DNA of 5,293 nt from Cellulomonas sp. (GTDB lineage Bacteria > Actinomycetota > Actinomycetes > Actinomycetales > Cellulomonadaceae), in the NCBI GenBank assembly GCA_027451305.1, contig DAIDJQ010000219.1, forward strand, positions 1 to 5,293, written 5' to 3'. This document shows positions 4,999-5,293 of the stretch, piece after piece (position 1 is the stretch's first letter; the number at the start of each line of letters is the position of its first letter). Under the pieces are notes generated by a model. That model had not been told where the DNA came from. It searched no databases and worked only from the letters and a program-made list of their open reading frames with translations. The translations under genes and the position numbers were made by a program.

Positions 4999-5293
4999 TC
5001 AGCGCGCCTCGCCGAGCAGCGAGACGATCCGGCCCACGCCCTCCACCAGGTCGTCGTCGCCCAGGGCGTAGGACAGCCGGAGGTAGCCCGACGGTCCGAA
5101 CGCCTCGCCCGGCACCACGGCGACCTCGACCTGGTCCAGGATCAGTGCCGCCAGCTCGGCGGAGGTGGCCGGGGTGACCCCCCGGATCGTCCGGCCCAGC
5201 ACGCCCTTGACCGACGGGTACGCGTAGAACGCGCCCTGCGGGGTGGGGATCACCACGCCGTCGATCTGCTCGAGCATCGACACCATCGTCGTG
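4999..5293 (-). CDS. PLP-dependent class I/II aminotransferase, C-terminal end (N-terminus beyond the window)
   Basis: These are the last 97 residues of a fold-type I aminotransferase, most like the aspartate aminotransferase (AspC/AspB) group, which moves amino groups between aspartate-type donors and 2-oxo acids in the cytoplasm. The frame is open to the right edge and ends at TGA (4999-5001). Visible family marks are [15 protein letters not shown], the small-domain start, and [20 protein letters not shown]. In the latter, the Arg of YLRLS is the expected residue that binds the substrate alpha-carboxylate. The PLP-binding lysine and the rest of the active site lie outside the window, so substrate specificity cannot be judged. 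The ATG at 5284-5286 is internal and should not be taken as a start: the frame reads on upstream as Thr-Thr, as expected for this protein. As I recall, this gene sits between the adenosine deaminase and secE-nusG in many actinobacteria. Confidence 0.9.
   Translation of the reverse strand, partial: TTMVSMLEQIDGVVIPTPQGAFYAYPSVKGVLGRTIRGVTPATSAELAALILDQVEVAVVPGEAFGPSGYLRLSYALGDDDLVEGVGRIVSLLGEAR

Noticed and set aside
3950..5071. A 373-codon + strand frame antisense to the ABC ATPase
   Set aside because: The opposite strand has a complete set of ABC ATPase motifs. This frame has none and also runs through the intergenic hairpin and the aminotransferase end.

Overview
The window is very GC-rich DNA, by eye well above 70%, with strong G/C preference at third codon positions. 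That is why long spurious open frames run antisense to the real genes. Codon use, protein signatures and gene order point to a high-GC actinobacterium; a member of the Micrococcales, perhaps Cellulomonas-like, is my best guess from resemblance and not something I could test. The gene set looks chromosomal and mostly housekeeping. I see no insertion sequence, CRISPR array, phage gene, tRNA or rRNA.

Layout. On the + strand, bases 2-802 hold the C-terminal half of a major facilitator superfamily transporter cut by the left edge. Nine bases later comes a complete murB (812-1957), encoding the FAD- and NADPH-dependent reductase that makes UDP-N-acetylmuramate for peptidoglycan. All remaining genes are on the - strand. 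An adenosine deaminase family gene converges on murB with only 7 bases between the stop codons. Upstream of it is a DrrA/DrrB-like ABC exporter pair: the ATPase (3956-4891) and its membrane partner (3114-3959) overlap by 4 bases as ATGA. At the right edge is the C-terminal end of a class I/II PLP-dependent aminotransferase (4999-5293).

As I recall, murB, this adenosine deaminase subfamily and the aspartate aminotransferase-like gene are neighbours in many actinobacteria, close to secE-nusG-rplK. The ABC exporter pair then looks like a lineage-specific insertion between the deaminase and the aminotransferase. The genes do not form one pathway: murB serves wall synthesis, the deaminase serves purine salvage, the aminotransferase serves amino-acid metabolism, and the two transporters have unknown substrates.

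The main point for an annotator is the start of the adenosine deaminase. The first ATG in frame (2933) lies after the HxH zinc-ligand motif, so a protein starting there would lack two metal ligands. The frame stays open upstream to a TGA at 3024-3026, with no ATG, GTG or TTG. It does contain a CTG at 3005 preceded by GGAGG, so I annotate 1965-3005. A five-codon ATG frame ends in a TGA overlapping that CTG and begins 7 bases after a TAGGGT -10-like box. A ten-codon frame similarly ends across the ATG of the ABC ATPase. These two overlaps are the most unusual features of an otherwise ordinary region; I see no convincing new multi-gene system.
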